The notes: a model not told the origin generated them from the letters alone. A DNA stretch of 64,000 nucleotides from Pseudochelatococcus sp047501465 (GCF_047501465.1 NZ_JAZDRL010000002.1:434001-498000); one strand, 5' to 3'. Shown: positions 33,600 to 43,175, counted from the first letter of the stretch. Program-made: numbers and translations.

Positions 33600-35654
33600 T
33601 TACATCATCAGATATATACGTCCTTCTTGGCGCCTTTCATGTTCAGCAGCCACTAAAGCGTATAATTCATTGTGCAACGCTGAATCAGCATCCTTCTTAT
33701 TGGCCTCAACCTGCTCTTCGGGAGCAAAAGCGGAAGAGAAGCTAACTTCTACAGAGGGTCCCGCTGCCAATATCAGCTCTTTTTCTCTATCATCCAGCAA
33801 ATCAAAGGCTTCTTTAATCGAACCAACCTCAACCGCGTAACTATCACCTCTTACAATCTTAAGCTGCTCCTGCAGACTTATACGCGCCAGCATGATAGCT
33901 TCGCCCTTGCGCTTGCAGCTGGCATCGACATCAAGTGATGAAATATCACCATGCTTCACCACAAGAGTATTCACCCCATAATCATGGATTTTCTGCATAT
34001 CTGCCAAGTAGTCTTTTGCCATCTCGGGATTGGATGCCACCCATCCTGATACACCATTCACAATCGCATCCTTAATCCATGTGAAGATGCCCCGCTCATT
34101 CCACTGTACTGTAGGAGATTTATTGATCATTTTTGTGGCATGACCATCCTCATCAAATGCCATGACGGCAGTTGCAGCACGCAGCCGCTGGTACGCAGGA
34201 GTAGGCAATCCTTTTGGAGAGACAAGAGGCACGTTTGTAGGCACAAGCGCCTCAACGGGCACATTCGATGAAATGCCGCCATCAGAAAATAAATGGTTGG
34301 CACCTTTAAAATTAAAGCCTGAAAACGTTACGCCCGTTGCAATCAGTGGATGCGCCATGGAAGCTCTGGCAGCATAAGCGATGGGAAATGAAGGCGCATT
34401 CTCTTCACTAAAGATGACATTATCGCGCGTTGCCAGATCATGAGCCGTAATGCGTACAGATTTGAACTTCTCGGGCGCCAAAGCGTGCAATACTGCCATA
34501 TCGTCAAAAGTTACCATCTTCCCTTGCCGGCTTTTGGTAAAATCAGCAGCCTGTTGAAGCACAGCAAACCTGTTCTGAATGTGTGCTATACGTTCAGAAA
34601 TGGCATCATCAACCTCATATTTATCGAAGCTGATCTCGCCCTTGAAAGCTTTATTAACAGTTTCACGCGCGGCAAATGCCTCTATCTCTTCGCTTAATTC
34701 CTCTGGATTACGACTGCTGAGATACGCTCGCACTTCAGACGACGTCACCTCATCGAGCTTCTTGATCATACCTGTTGCAGTATCATGGCCTGCACCGAAA
34801 GGCGTCAGAAGCGTGGCAATAATCGCAGCCGTCGAACGGAATTGAATGTCAGGATAGACCTTATTGAGGGCATCATTTGTATCAAGCAGATTACGAAAAT
34901 TACCGCCAAGCAAGGCCCCAAGCTCTGTTACACTACGGCCAACAGAAAGCCAGGTCACAACCAATGCCCCTGCGGAGCTACCTGCAAGCGAGCGTAAGCC
35001 ACTGAGCATGCCGGCATTTTCCATTTCCATCAATGCACCTGCAAGGCCAATCCCCTTGGCGCCGCCACCGGGCAGGATAAGGTTTTCAATCGGAGGAACT
35101 GCCCGAATTAAATTAAAAGTACCATCATGACGGCGATAGATTTTTGGCGCATGAATAGCATCTGCTGCCAGAATAGAGGAATCTACCGCATAAGGTTCCA
35201 AGGGCTTAGTGAGCATTTCTTCAACAAGATGGCAGACATTACTCTCCAGCGCCTTCTCTGCAGCCCGGCTAGCTTGTTGAATATTACCGCGTAACTCAAT
35301 CTCGCTGCCGGGGGTGATAGGTGATGCAGGCGACGGAACAAGAACATCTTGCATTATTTGATGCAAATGCGCTTGTGATGCGCTTAAAATAGTAGCCTGC
35401 TGCTCAGGCGGAAGCGTCCGAAGAGCACTTTCAACCACATGCACCATCTTGGTTTCGTGTAACTGGGCTGTTTGCGGGCCTGCTGCCTGCTCTTCAATTT
35501 CTTGATCAACCAGCTCTTCCAACTTCAAAGAAGATGGATGCACTTGCACGGGGAGTTTCTCAAGAATACTTGGATCTGAATTACCAATGATATCGAGACA
35601 TAATGCATCTGGGGCATTAAAAGCAATCGTACGGTATCCGTCTAAGCTACGCAT
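33600..35654 (-). CDS. Patatin-like phospholipase, candidate secreted effector (ExoU-like architecture)
   Basis: The protein has 684 residues from the ATG at 35654, chosen because AGGGGG lies six bases before it. A roughly 190-residue N-terminal region without known domain precedes the patatin domain. The oxyanion motif PGGGAKGIGLAG is at about 195-206, the nucleophile elbow GSSAG has serine 227, and the catalytic aspartate is in SDGGISSN at about 458. A C-terminal region of about 200 residues follows. No signal peptide is visible. Length, order and the upstream chaperone-like genes recall ExoU of Pseudomonas aeruginosa (687 residues, Ser142/Asp344), a type III effector. Patatin proteins in Rickettsia and Legionella are also effectors. 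Phospholipase activity is likely; secretion is inferred. The region is AT-rich compared with the flanks. Confidence 0.8.
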   Translation of the reverse strand: MRSLDGYRTIAFNAPDALCLDIIGNSDPSILEKLPVQVHPSSLKLEELVDQEIEEQAAGPQTAQLHETKMVHVVESALRTLPPEQQATILSASQAHLHQIMQDVLVPSPASPITPGSEIELRGNIQQASRAAEKALESNVCHLVEEMLTKPLEPYAVDSSILAADAIHAPKIYRRHDGTFNLIRAVPPIENLILPGGGAKGIGLAGALMEMENAGMLSGLRSLAGSSAGALVVTWLSVGRSVTELGALLGGNFRNLLDTNDALNKVYPDIQFRSTAAIIATLLTPFGAGHDTATGMIKKLDEVTSSEVRAYLSSRNPEELSEEIEAFAARETVNKAFKGEISFDKYEVDDAISERIAHIQNRFAVLQQAADFTKSRQGKMVTFDDMAVLHALAPEKFKSVRITAHDLATRDNVIFSEENAPSFPIAYAARASMAHPLIATGVTFSGFNFKGANHLFSDGGISSNVPVEALVPTNVPLVSPKGLPTPAYQRLRAATAVMAFDEDGHATKMINKSPTVQWNERGIFTWIKDAIVNGVSGWVASNPEMAKDYLADMQKIHDYGVNTLVVKHGDISSLDVDASCKRKGEAIMLARISLQEQLKIVRGDSYAVEVGSIKEAFDLLDDREKELILAAGPSVEVSFSSAFAPEEQVEANKKDADSALHNELYALVAAEHERRQEGRIYLMM

Positions 35655-35808
35655 AGCGAACCCCCTATTTATCTCTATAAGTTTTATCGTTTGATTATCT
35701 GTTTTTATTCCCAACAATAGAAATCAACACTCGATAGCCTTATCGGTATTTAAAATAGATATTACTTGAAGAACAACTAGTAGGCGGGAGAATAACTAAT
35801 TTATTGCA

Positions 35809-36216
35809 TCAAGATCGACGCATGAATGCGTTTACGACCTTACGCAAAGCCTTAACTTGCGCAACCCAGTTCATTAGAAAACGGGGAAAAGCATTATCTG
35901 TGAAATGGCAGACATTGAATTCACCAGTAAGGATAAGCAATTTTCTGAAATCGATACCCAATCGAAAATCGCCATGCCTTGTCATAAGATTATTTACAAG
36001 GACAACATGATTCAGCAATGCCTTGCGATTAATAGCGCGCATGCCGGAAATATCTGCAACAATCAAATCTGTAACAACACGCTTTCCATCGCGCGCGAGA
36101 TAAGTGGTTGAAACCACATCATCTTCTTGGAAAAACAGATCGAAACTATTCTCTCCCGTCATAAAAATGCCAGGACCAAGACTGTCGACCAAATTACTGA
36201 ATGAAAAAGCCGACAT
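35809..36216 (-). CDS. Small class I secretion-chaperone-like protein (CesT/SpcU type, tentative)
   Basis: This 135-residue protein lies 154 bases upstream of the patatin-like gene on the same strand. The predicted order of elements is a short helix (FSNLVDSLG), strands around DLFFQEDD and KRVVTDLIVADIS, a helix (NRKALLNHVVLVNNLM), strands FRLGIDF-RKLLILTGEFNV, and a long C-terminal helix (FPRFLMNWVAQVKALRKVV). This is the alpha-beta-beta-beta-alpha-beta-beta-alpha pattern of class I type III chaperones, and the ALLNxxxLxN...G..RLGID...LLxLTG...F run resembles the CesT family. The start is ATG 36216 with AAGAGAG nine bases upstream. SpcU, the chaperone of ExoU, is of similar size. Without a profile search this remains tentative. 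Confidence 0.5.
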   Translation of the reverse strand: MSAFSFSNLVDSLGPGIFMTGENSFDLFFQEDDVVSTTYLARDGKRVVTDLIVADISGMRAINRKALLNHVVLVNNLMTRHGDFRLGIDFRKLLILTGEFNVCHFTDNAFPRFLMNWVAQVKALRKVVNAFMRRS

Positions 36217-36280
36217 GATCAAGAACTCTCTTAGTAATAAATGGAACGCTAAGAATCAAACATAGAAACAAATCTCTTCC

Positions 36281-36712
36281 TCATACTATTACGTAAGAAC
36301 TATCAATTTTGTTTTCATATCGATTCCCCATAATTACTGAGAATAATCTTTGGATTGAATTAATGATATCCTGCTTAACCGATACGTCAACCAGAATTTT
36401 TGAAACGGATATTTTCTGTTCAGCTGTCAGTCCCACAGTAAGGCCTTCATCGTATCGTGAGTGAGATGTTGTATCGATGAGAGCTTCTATCAGCCTATCT
36501 CTCATATGCTCAGACAAATGCCCCACTTCACGTTCAGCGATCAAAACCCAAAAGTGCATTTTATCATTAAATATCAGAGTGATAGATACTTCTTCATTCA
36601 TCGCGACACGCAAAACTTCGCGTTGTCGGTCACCCACGAAAGAAGAAACATCAATACCTTTCCATACATTGAAAATTAAATCAGCTATATCTTGAACTGA
36701 ATTTTTATTCAT
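36281..36712 (-). CDS. Second small chaperone-like protein of the patatin island (tentative)
   Basis: This 143-residue acidic protein starts at MNKNSVQD, where AGAGGA lies six bases upstream; the frame is open to 36784 but without a ribosome site. Predicted elements are helix 1 (SVQDIADLIFNVWK), strands EVSITLIFND and HFWVLIAE, helix 2 (EHMRDRLIEALIDT), strands LTVGLTA and ISVSKILVDV, and helix 3 (VKQDIINSIQRLFSVI). This matches the class I chaperone layout as well as the neighbour at 35809 does, although the two sequences are not obviously alike. It lies 64 bases upstream of that gene, in the same direction. Function is inferred from size, acidity and place. Confidence 0.45.
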   Translation of the reverse strand: MNKNSVQDIADLIFNVWKGIDVSSFVGDRQREVLRVAMNEEVSITLIFNDKMHFWVLIAEREVGHLSEHMRDRLIEALIDTTSHSRYDEGLTVGLTAEQKISVSKILVDVSVKQDIINSIQRLFSVIMGNRYENKIDSSYVIV

Positions 36713-37191
36713 TTCAATCCTCTTGCTTAACCGGCTGATGTATAATGATATTTTCATAAAGTATAAATAACGAGACCACAGCACTCAACATTTCATTAAC
36801 TGTCAGCGATTTCAGATAGGTCTCATAAGTTGCCTCTACCATTTATGATTACGGCAACTAGGATAAATTCATCTGAAAAGAAAAAATCTGCAAGCTATTT
36901 GCGAGAAAATTCTGATATAGAATTTAATATCCTAAACTAAACAATTGTTCATTCACCGAACATCAAAGTAAAATATTACCTTCAACAAACCGTAAATAAA
37001 AATGATATTAATATATATAATATGAATTTCTTATCTAGATATATTTTTTAATCCAGAAAATAACTTCTTATTATCTTCTGTAGCAATAAAAAAGCCCACA
37101 AAAATGCGAGCCTACGTCTATCACTATTCTTCGCGCGTGAGAAAACTATGAACTATCAGATTGTCTCTCCGAATTGCCGAAAGCTGTTTTT
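36713..37191. other. Very AT-rich gap with a probable terminator
   Basis: There are 479 bases, among the most AT-rich here (for example 36995-37060). No credible ORF is present. At 37085-37113, on the minus strand, GGCTCGCA and TGTGGGCT form a G-U-containing stem followed by a T run, a likely terminator of the alpha/beta hydrolase gene. The promoter of the chaperone-like genes should lie near 36720-36900. Confidence 0.45.
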
Positions 37192-37974
37192 TCAAATGCC
37201 GGCAGCAGATGTATAAACCTCATCCAGAAATGCAACAACGCCTTGCTTATGAATTCTATCGCCTACAGCAAGGTTATGATCCCGCCCAGGAATATCAAGA
37301 AAACGCCCATTCGGCAGCAATCGTACTAATGCCTCGCCAGAACCAGCAATCTGATCATTTGATCCCACAGCCACAAGCACAGGCAGCATTATTGCTTCCA
37401 CCTGCTCACGCGCTAGTGCGCCACGCGATCCACGAATACAGGCAGCCAAAGCGCGCAGATCGCTGCGTGTTTGCTCAGCAAAAGCTCGAAACATGCGCTG
37501 GTCTGGATCGGTGAGGGTATCAAGCGATGGCGCCTCCATAGCTTCTGCAATGCCAGACGGAAGACCCGCACCCTCAATCAGATGAATACCAAGCCCTCCA
37601 AGCACTGCTGCCGTGACTCGATCTGGATGCATTGACATTAACTGCGCCGTATTCCGCGCGCCCATCGAATAACCGATCACCGCTGCCTGCTGAATATCCA
37701 GATGATCCAGGAGACGCCGTGCATCCTCTGCCATCAACGCAGTAGTATAATCAGCCGGATCATAGAGTTTCTCGCTCTCGCCATGCCCACGATTATCGAG
37801 AGCGATCACCCTGTAGCCAGCGCGTCCTAATGTCGTGGTCCAAGCAGTATTCACCCAATTGATCATATGGTTGGAACCAAAACCATGAATCAGCAAAATG
37901 GGACGTCCATGCCCTTCTTGAGGGGGCAAATCAATATAATTGATACGTACACCGTTGGAAGAAAAGGCCTGCAT
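37192..37974 (-). CDS. Alpha/beta-fold hydrolase
   Basis: This 260-residue cytoplasmic hydrolase has the oxyanion motif LIHGFGSNHMINW, a nucleophile elbow GYSMGA, an acidic residue in VAVGSNDQIAG and the catalytic histidine in GRDHNLAVG. ALDNRGHGESEK is the classic strand-4 signature of the esterase/haloperoxidase branch. The substrate is unknown. The ATG at 37974 (MQAFSSNG) has GGAG about nine bases upstream; a longer frame to 38007 has poor similarity. Confidence 0.88.
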   Translation of the reverse strand: MQAFSSNGVRINYIDLPPQEGHGRPILLIHGFGSNHMINWVNTAWTTTLGRAGYRVIALDNRGHGESEKLYDPADYTTALMAEDARRLLDHLDIQQAAVIGYSMGARNTAQLMSMHPDRVTAAVLGGLGIHLIEGAGLPSGIAEAMEAPSLDTLTDPDQRMFRAFAEQTRSDLRALAACIRGSRGALAREQVEAIMLPVLVAVGSNDQIAGSGEALVRLLPNGRFLDIPGRDHNLAVGDRIHKQGVVAFLDEVYTSAAGI

Positions 37975-38239
37975 GATAATGTCTCCGACTGCCGCGCGCC
38001 GCCGCAAGCTACTGCATCACGCCAGAAATGGAAACCGCTCTTGGAATAAACTACATGCTGAACAATTAGATATTAGCAAGACGCCCACAGATGATTAACA
38101 GCGCTTATGCATTTGCATCCTTCAGGAAAAAACCTGATGGCTAGCAAAAAATCAGATATATAATGAGAAAAACCACGATTAGCGCATTTAACGCTCACGC
38201 ACATCGAAAGTGCCATCATTTGTAGGCTACAGGCCTAAA

Positions 38240-38316
38240 TGGTGGGCGGTGAGGGATTCGAACCCCCGACATCCACGGTGTAAACGTGGCGCTCTAACCA
38301 GCTGAGCTAACCGCCC
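38240..38316 (-). tRNA. tRNA-Val (anticodon TAC)
   Basis: Read on the minus strand, the acceptor GGGCGGT pairs with ACCGCCC, discriminator A and CCA are encoded, the D arm is AGCTCAGCTGGTTAGAGC, the anticodon stem CCACG/CGTGG encloses TTTACAC, and the T arm is GGGGGTTCGAATCCC. The length is 77 bases. Confidence 0.97.
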
Positions 38317-38544
38317 CAAAACGCTTCCCATTCACAAATCAGGAAGCAATCTTCGCCGCAGCGACAAGAACTCGTCTACGGCAACTTTTCGTGCTTTGCA
38401 AGTCTGAATGCAGCATTTTATCGTTTTATCCAGGGCAATACCCAATAAAATTGATTTTAGGATATTGCCCTGAGATTTTTTATAGATGGCAGCAATACAC
38501 CTGCATCTCAGGCAGTGCATGCACCATAGGCATTCTGTCTTGGC

Positions 38545-38823
38545 TTACTTGCCGTTGACAGCGTCCTTGAGGCCAGCGCCGGCCTTGAACTTCGGCGTGC
38601 GCGAAGCAGCGACCGCAATGGTCTCACCTGTGCGCGGGTTGCGCGCCGTGCCAGCGGGACGGTCAGCAACAACGAACGTGCCAAAACCGATCAGCTTTAC
38701 TTCGTCGCCCTTGGAGAGCGCCGAGGTGATCACCTCAATGGCAGCGTCCAGCGCTTCGCCTGCCTGGGCTTTGGTCAGACCTGCCTTGTCGGCGACGGCT
38801 GAAACGAGATCACCTTTGTTCAT
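38545..38823 (-). CDS. hup: DNA-binding protein HU
   Basis: HU is a small histone-like protein that bends and compacts DNA as a dimer. At 92 residues this copy has the normal length and shows the dimer helices (KGDLVSAVADKAGLTKAQAG), the GFGTF turn, and the DNA-binding arm RPAGTARNPRTGETI with the intercalating proline. It lies downstream of lon on the same strand, as in most alphaproteobacteria, with a terminator between them, so it is transcribed alone. Confidence 0.96.
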   Translation of the reverse strand: MNKGDLVSAVADKAGLTKAQAGEALDAAIEVITSALSKGDEVKLIGFGTFVVADRPAGTARNPRTGETIAVAASRTPKFKAGAGLKDAVNGK

Positions 38824-38966
38824 ATGGTCCTCCTAAACTCGTCAACCCGAGTCATGGTTAAAATGATCCATGCCGGAAAAATGGGGCTTATCACCCGTTT
38901 ACGCGGCAAGAGCCTCCGCATGACGCAAACTACCAACGAAAGCAATGCCTTCCCATGCTATTTCGG

Positions 38967-38998
38967 AAAAAAAGCCCTCCGGAAGCCATCCGGAGGGC
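38967..38998 (-). terminator. Rho-independent terminator of lon
   Basis: On the minus strand GCCCTCCGG and CCGGAGGGC form a perfect 9-base stem, followed by six T (AAAAAA at 38968-38973 on the plus strand). Confidence 0.92.
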
Positions 38999-39032
38999 CG
39001 TTTTCAACAATTATTCGGGCTGACGCGCTGCC

Positions 39033-41459
39033 TTAATGGGCAATAGAAACCGCAGAGTCGCCCTCTTCCTTGGCGAGCGAAACCCCCTCAGAGGGCTTAT
39101 CGGTCGCTTTGAGCGCTTCAGGTTGACGCACCAAGGCATGTTCGAGCACCTGCTCCATGCGTGACACGGGCACGATTTCGAGACCGTTTTTCACGCTATC
39201 CGGAATCTCTGCCAGATCCTTGGCATTTTCCTCCGGAATGAGCACCTTCTTCAGCCCACCGCGAAGCGCTGCGAGGAGCTTCTCTTTCAAGCCGCCGATA
39301 GGCAGTACGCGCCCGCGCAAGGTCACCTCACCCGTCATCGCGATATCACGGTGCACCGCAATACCTGTCAGCGTTGAGACGATAGCAGTTGCCATACCGA
39401 TACCGGCAGAAGGGCCATCCTTAGGCGTCGCGCCTTCCGGCACGTGTACATGGATATCATGCTTGTCAAAGAAGGAAGGGTCGATGCCAAAATCGGACGC
39501 GCGCGAACGAACATAAGATGCCGCCGCCGAGATCGATTCTTTCATGACGTCTTTCAGGTTACCCGTGACTGTCATCTTGCCCTTACCGGGCATTTTGATG
39601 CCTTCAATGGTCAGCAACTCACCACCAACCTCAGTCCAGGCCAGCCCCGTAACCGCACCAACCTGATCCTCGGTCTCCACCTCGCCAAAGCGGAACTTTG
39701 GTGGGCCAAGATAATCAGCCAGATTAGCCTCTGTCACAGTTACGGAATCAGACTTCTTCAGCACAATCTCCTTCACCGCCTTACGGATAAGATTCGAGAT
39801 TTCGCGCTCAAGGTTACGCACGCCAGCCTCCCGCGTATAGCGACGGATCAGCAGCATGATGCCTGAATCATCGATTGACCACTCGCCTTCCTTCAAGCCA
39901 TGCTTGGTTATGGCTTCCGGAATCAGGTGCTTGCGGCAGATCTCTTTCTTTTCTTCTTCCGTATAACCCGCAATACGGATCACTTCCATACGATCGAGCA
40001 ACGGCGTCGGAATATTGAGCGTATTAGCCGTGGTCACGAACATCACGTTGGAAAGATCATAATCGACCTCAAGGTAATGATCGTTGAACGTGCTGTTCTG
40101 CTCTGGATCAAGCACCTCAAGCAGTGCTGCAGAGGGATCGCCACGGAAATCCATACCCATCTTGTCGATCTCATCAAGCAGGATGAGTGGGTTGGATGTC
40201 TTGGCCTTACGCATTGACTGAATAATCTTGCCAGGCATCGAACCGATGTAGGTACGACGATGCCCACGGATTTCCGCCTCATCGCGCACACCGCCGAGCG
40301 ACAAGCGTACAAACTCACGTCCCGTCGCCTTCGCAAGCGACTTGCCGAGCGAGGTTTTACCCACGCCTGGAGGACCTACCAGGCACAGAATCGGACCAGT
40401 CAGCTTGTTCGCACGCTGTTGCACAGCAAGATACTCAAGAATACGTTCCTTGACCTTGTCGAGGCCAAAGTGATCCGAATCGAGCACATCTTGCGCAAGA
40501 TTCAAATCCTTCTTGACCTTCGAACGCTTGGCCCATGGAATTCCGAGTATCCAGTCAAGATAATTACGCACAACAGTCGCTTCAGCCGACATCGGCGACA
40601 TCTGGCGCAACTTCTTCAACTCGCCCAATGCCTTCTCACGTCCTTCCTTGCTGAGACGTGTCTTCTCGATGCGCTCTTCGATCTCTGTCAGCTCATCACG
40701 GCCATCTTCGTCGCCGAGCTCCTTCTGGATCGCCTTCATCTGTTCGTTCAGATAGTACTCACGCTGAGTCTTCTCCATCTGACGCTTTACGCGTGAGCGG
40801 ATGCGCTTTTCCACCTGAAGAACGGAAATCTCGCTCTCCATCAATCCGAGCGCCTTCTCCAGACGTTCCGAAACCGACGCAGCTTCAAGAATACCCTGCT
40901 TATCCGCGATTTTTACCGCCAGATGCGATGCCACCGTATCAGCAAGCTTTGAAGGATCCTCAATCTGCGTAACGGCAGAAACGACCTCAGGAGAGATCTT
41001 CTTGTTCAGCTTAACATAGTTCTCGAACTCGCCCATCACAGAACGTGCCAAAGCCTCGATTTCGACATCGTTGCCGGTCGACTCTGGCAATGCTTCGGCT
41101 TCAGCTTCGTAAAAATCGTCGCTGCGGGTATATGTTTTCACACGGGCGCGCGAGGCCCCCTCTACCAGAACCTTCACGGTTCCATCAGGCAGCTTCAGCA
41201 GCTGTAGGACGTTCGCAAGCGTGCCTACTTCATAAATGGCGTCCGTTGCAGGATCATCATCAGACGCATTGATCTGAGTCGCCAGCAAGATATGCCGGTC
41301 GCTCTTCACGACTTCTTCAAGCGCGCGGATAGATTTGTCGCGTCCCACAAAAAGCGGCACGACCATGTGCGGAAAAACAACAATATCACGGAGCGGAAGA
41401 ACGGGATAGGTTCCAACCGTTCCGGCGGCCACCGCCTGACGGGGCTTTGTTGTCGTCAT
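39033..41459 (-). CDS. lon: ATP-dependent protease Lon
   Basis: Lon is a cytoplasmic AAA+ serine protease that degrades misfolded and regulatory proteins. This copy has 808 residues. The N-terminal substrate domain starts at YPVLPLRDIVVFPHM; the ATPase has Walker A GPPGVGKTS and Walker B LILLDEIDK; the protease domain has the catalytic serine in KDGPSAG and the lysine about 43 residues later in GGLKEKLLAA. The start MTTTKPRQA at 41459 has AAGGAA upstream; the frame continues to 41537. A 9-base inverted repeat lies about 140 bases upstream. Confidence 0.97.
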   Translation of the reverse strand: MTTTKPRQAVAAGTVGTYPVLPLRDIVVFPHMVVPLFVGRDKSIRALEEVVKSDRHILLATQINASDDDPATDAIYEVGTLANVLQLLKLPDGTVKVLVEGASRARVKTYTRSDDFYEAEAEALPESTGNDVEIEALARSVMGEFENYVKLNKKISPEVVSAVTQIEDPSKLADTVASHLAVKIADKQGILEAASVSERLEKALGLMESEISVLQVEKRIRSRVKRQMEKTQREYYLNEQMKAIQKELGDEDGRDELTEIEERIEKTRLSKEGREKALGELKKLRQMSPMSAEATVVRNYLDWILGIPWAKRSKVKKDLNLAQDVLDSDHFGLDKVKERILEYLAVQQRANKLTGPILCLVGPPGVGKTSLGKSLAKATGREFVRLSLGGVRDEAEIRGHRRTYIGSMPGKIIQSMRKAKTSNPLILLDEIDKMGMDFRGDPSAALLEVLDPEQNSTFNDHYLEVDYDLSNVMFVTTANTLNIPTPLLDRMEVIRIAGYTEEEKKEICRKHLIPEAITKHGLKEGEWSIDDSGIMLLIRRYTREAGVRNLEREISNLIRKAVKEIVLKKSDSVTVTEANLADYLGPPKFRFGEVETEDQVGAVTGLAWTEVGGELLTIEGIKMPGKGKMTVTGNLKDVMKESISAAASYVRSRASDFGIDPSFFDKHDIHVHVPEGATPKDGPSAGIGMATAIVSTLTGIAVHRDIAMTGEVTLRGRVLPIGGLKEKLLAALRGGLKKVLIPEENAKDLAEIPDSVKNGLEIVPVSRMEQVLEHALVRQPEALKATDKPSEGVSLAKEEGDSAVSIAH

Positions 41460-41906
41460 GGCCCGTATTCCTTTCATATGCGCCCATGCCCCCAAATTTG
41501 GCAGGCTTACGGACGGATTGCCGGAAGCTCTCATCACTCACGCAACTGCTTCCGGTGCACTGCCTCCGTCACCCCCCTTGAGCATGACAGCATCGCAGCA
41601 ACTCTCGTAAGTTGGAGAGAGTTGCGCTTGCTTTCAAGCTCTCACCCGTCAAGAAGTGTGTACAAGAACACCACGCGGGTCGGCTTTAGAGCAAAATGCA
41701 TTACATTCACGTTGCTATTTTGCTCTAGCACTTTGGTTTGTGCATCAAACTTATACAAAAATGATATCCATTTTTTGTTTGCTGCAGCAGAGAGAATGAC
41801 AGAATTAACCTTGAATCACAAAAGCAATGCGGCACCGCTCTACCGAACGGTGCCGCATTCATTCTCTAAGAACGGCAAGCAATCAGATTGCCAGCGATCG
41901 ACTCAC
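41460..41906. promoter_or_regulatory. clpX-lon intergenic region: clpX terminator, REP-like palindrome, lon upstream inverted repeat
   Basis: Three elements are seen. (1) 41826-41859, AATGCGGCACCG with its complement: on the minus strand a strong hairpin just after the clpX stop. (2) 41688-41726, AGAGCAAAAT ... ATTTTGCTCT: an extragenic palindrome of the TTAGAGC type. (3) 41598-41625, GCAACTCTC-N10-GAGAGTTGC: a perfect 9-base inverted repeat upstream of lon. I found no clear sigma-32 promoter. Confidence 0.6.
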
Positions 41907-43175
41907 TCATGCACTGGCCGTTGCATTCTCATCCGACCGATCCGCGTAGATGTAGAGAGGGGGAGCCTTGCCCTCAACCACTTCGGGACCAACCACGATC
42001 TGTTCCACATTATCAAGACCCGGCAGGTCATACATCGTGTCGAGCAGAATGCTCTCCATGATCGACCGCAAACCGCGCGCGCCCGTCTTGCGCTCAATAG
42101 CCTTGCGCGCAATCAACGATACCGCTTCATCATTGAATGTCAGCTCAACATCTTCCATGTCGAACAAGCGTTGATACTGCTTCACAAGCGCGTTCTTGGG
42201 TTCTTGCAGGATGCGTTTCAGCGCTTCCTCGTCCAGATCCTCAAGCGTTGCGATGACCGGCAAGCGGCCAACGAACTCAGGAATCAGACCGAACTTCAAC
42301 AGATCCTCAGGTTCCAGCTCACGGAATACCTCACCGGTACGCCGATCATCGGGAGCTGAGACGTTTGCGCCAAAGCCGATTGAAGTGCCCTTGCCACGTC
42401 CTGAAATGATTCGCTCAAGACCCGCAAAAGCACCACCGCAGATGAAGAGAATGTTGGTCGTATCCACTTGCAGGAATTCCTGCTGTGGATGCTTGCGCCC
42501 GCCCTGCGGCGGCACGCTAGCCACCGTGCCTTCCATAATCTTCAACAGCGCCTGCTGCACACCTTCGCCCGACACATCGCGTGTAATCGATGGATTGTCC
42601 GACTTGCGGGAAATCTTGTCGATCTCGTCGATGTAAACGATGCCGCGCTGGGCGCGTTCTACATTATAGTCAGACGCCTGAAGCAGCTTCAGAATGATGT
42701 TCTCAACATCCTCACCCACATAACCGGCTTCGGTCAGCGTTGTGGCGTCGGCCATCGTAAAGGGCACATCGAGAATGCGCGCCAGCGTCTGTGCAAGCAA
42801 TGTCTTACCCGAACCCGTCGGCCCGACGAGCAGGATATTGGACTTTGCAAGCTCAACGTCATTGTGCTTGGCTGCATGCGTGAGGCGCTTGTAGTGGTTA
42901 TGCACCGCTACAGAAAGCACCTTCTTGGCATGCGATTGGCCGATGACATAATCATCAAGCACTTTGCTGATTTCTTTTGGCGTTGGAACGCCATCGCGCG
43001 ATTTCACCAGTGAGGACTTGGATTCCTCACGGATAATGTCCATGCACAGTTCCACGCACTCATCGCAAATGAACACTGTCGGCCCAGCGATAAGCTTACG
43101 GACCTCATGCTGGCTCTTGCCGCAAAATGAGCAGTAGAGCGTGCTCTTCGAGTCGCTGCCGCCTGCCTTGCTCAT
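41907..43175 (-). CDS. clpX: ATP-dependent Clp protease ATPase subunit ClpX
   Basis: ClpX is the hexameric AAA+ unfoldase that feeds ClpP. This copy has 422 residues (424 in E. coli). The zinc-binding N-domain shows CSFCGKSQ and CDECVELC; Walker A is GPTGSGKT, Walker B IVYIDEIDKI, the pore loop GYVGED, and the ClpP-docking loop IGFGANV is present. The ATG at 43175 has GGAG seven bases upstream. It lies 396 bases downstream of clpP, so the two probably have separate promoters. Confidence 0.97.
   Translation of the reverse strand: MSKAGGSDSKSTLYCSFCGKSQHEVRKLIAGPTVFICDECVELCMDIIREESKSSLVKSRDGVPTPKEISKVLDDYVIGQSHAKKVLSVAVHNHYKRLTHAAKHNDVELAKSNILLVGPTGSGKTLLAQTLARILDVPFTMADATTLTEAGYVGEDVENIILKLLQASDYNVERAQRGIVYIDEIDKISRKSDNPSITRDVSGEGVQQALLKIMEGTVASVPPQGGRKHPQQEFLQVDTTNILFICGGAFAGLERIISGRGKGTSIGFGANVSAPDDRRTGEVFRELEPEDLLKFGLIPEFVGRLPVIATLEDLDEEALKRILQEPKNALVKQYQRLFDMEDVELTFNDEAVSLIARKAIERKTGARGLRSIMESILLDTMYDLPGLDNVEQIVVGPEVVEGKAPPLYIYADRSDENATASA

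Noticed and set aside
41292..42359. 355-codon ORF on the plus strand across the lon-clpX gap
   Set aside because: It overlaps the well-supported lon and clpX genes in antisense and includes their intergenic terminator; the translation shows no family features.
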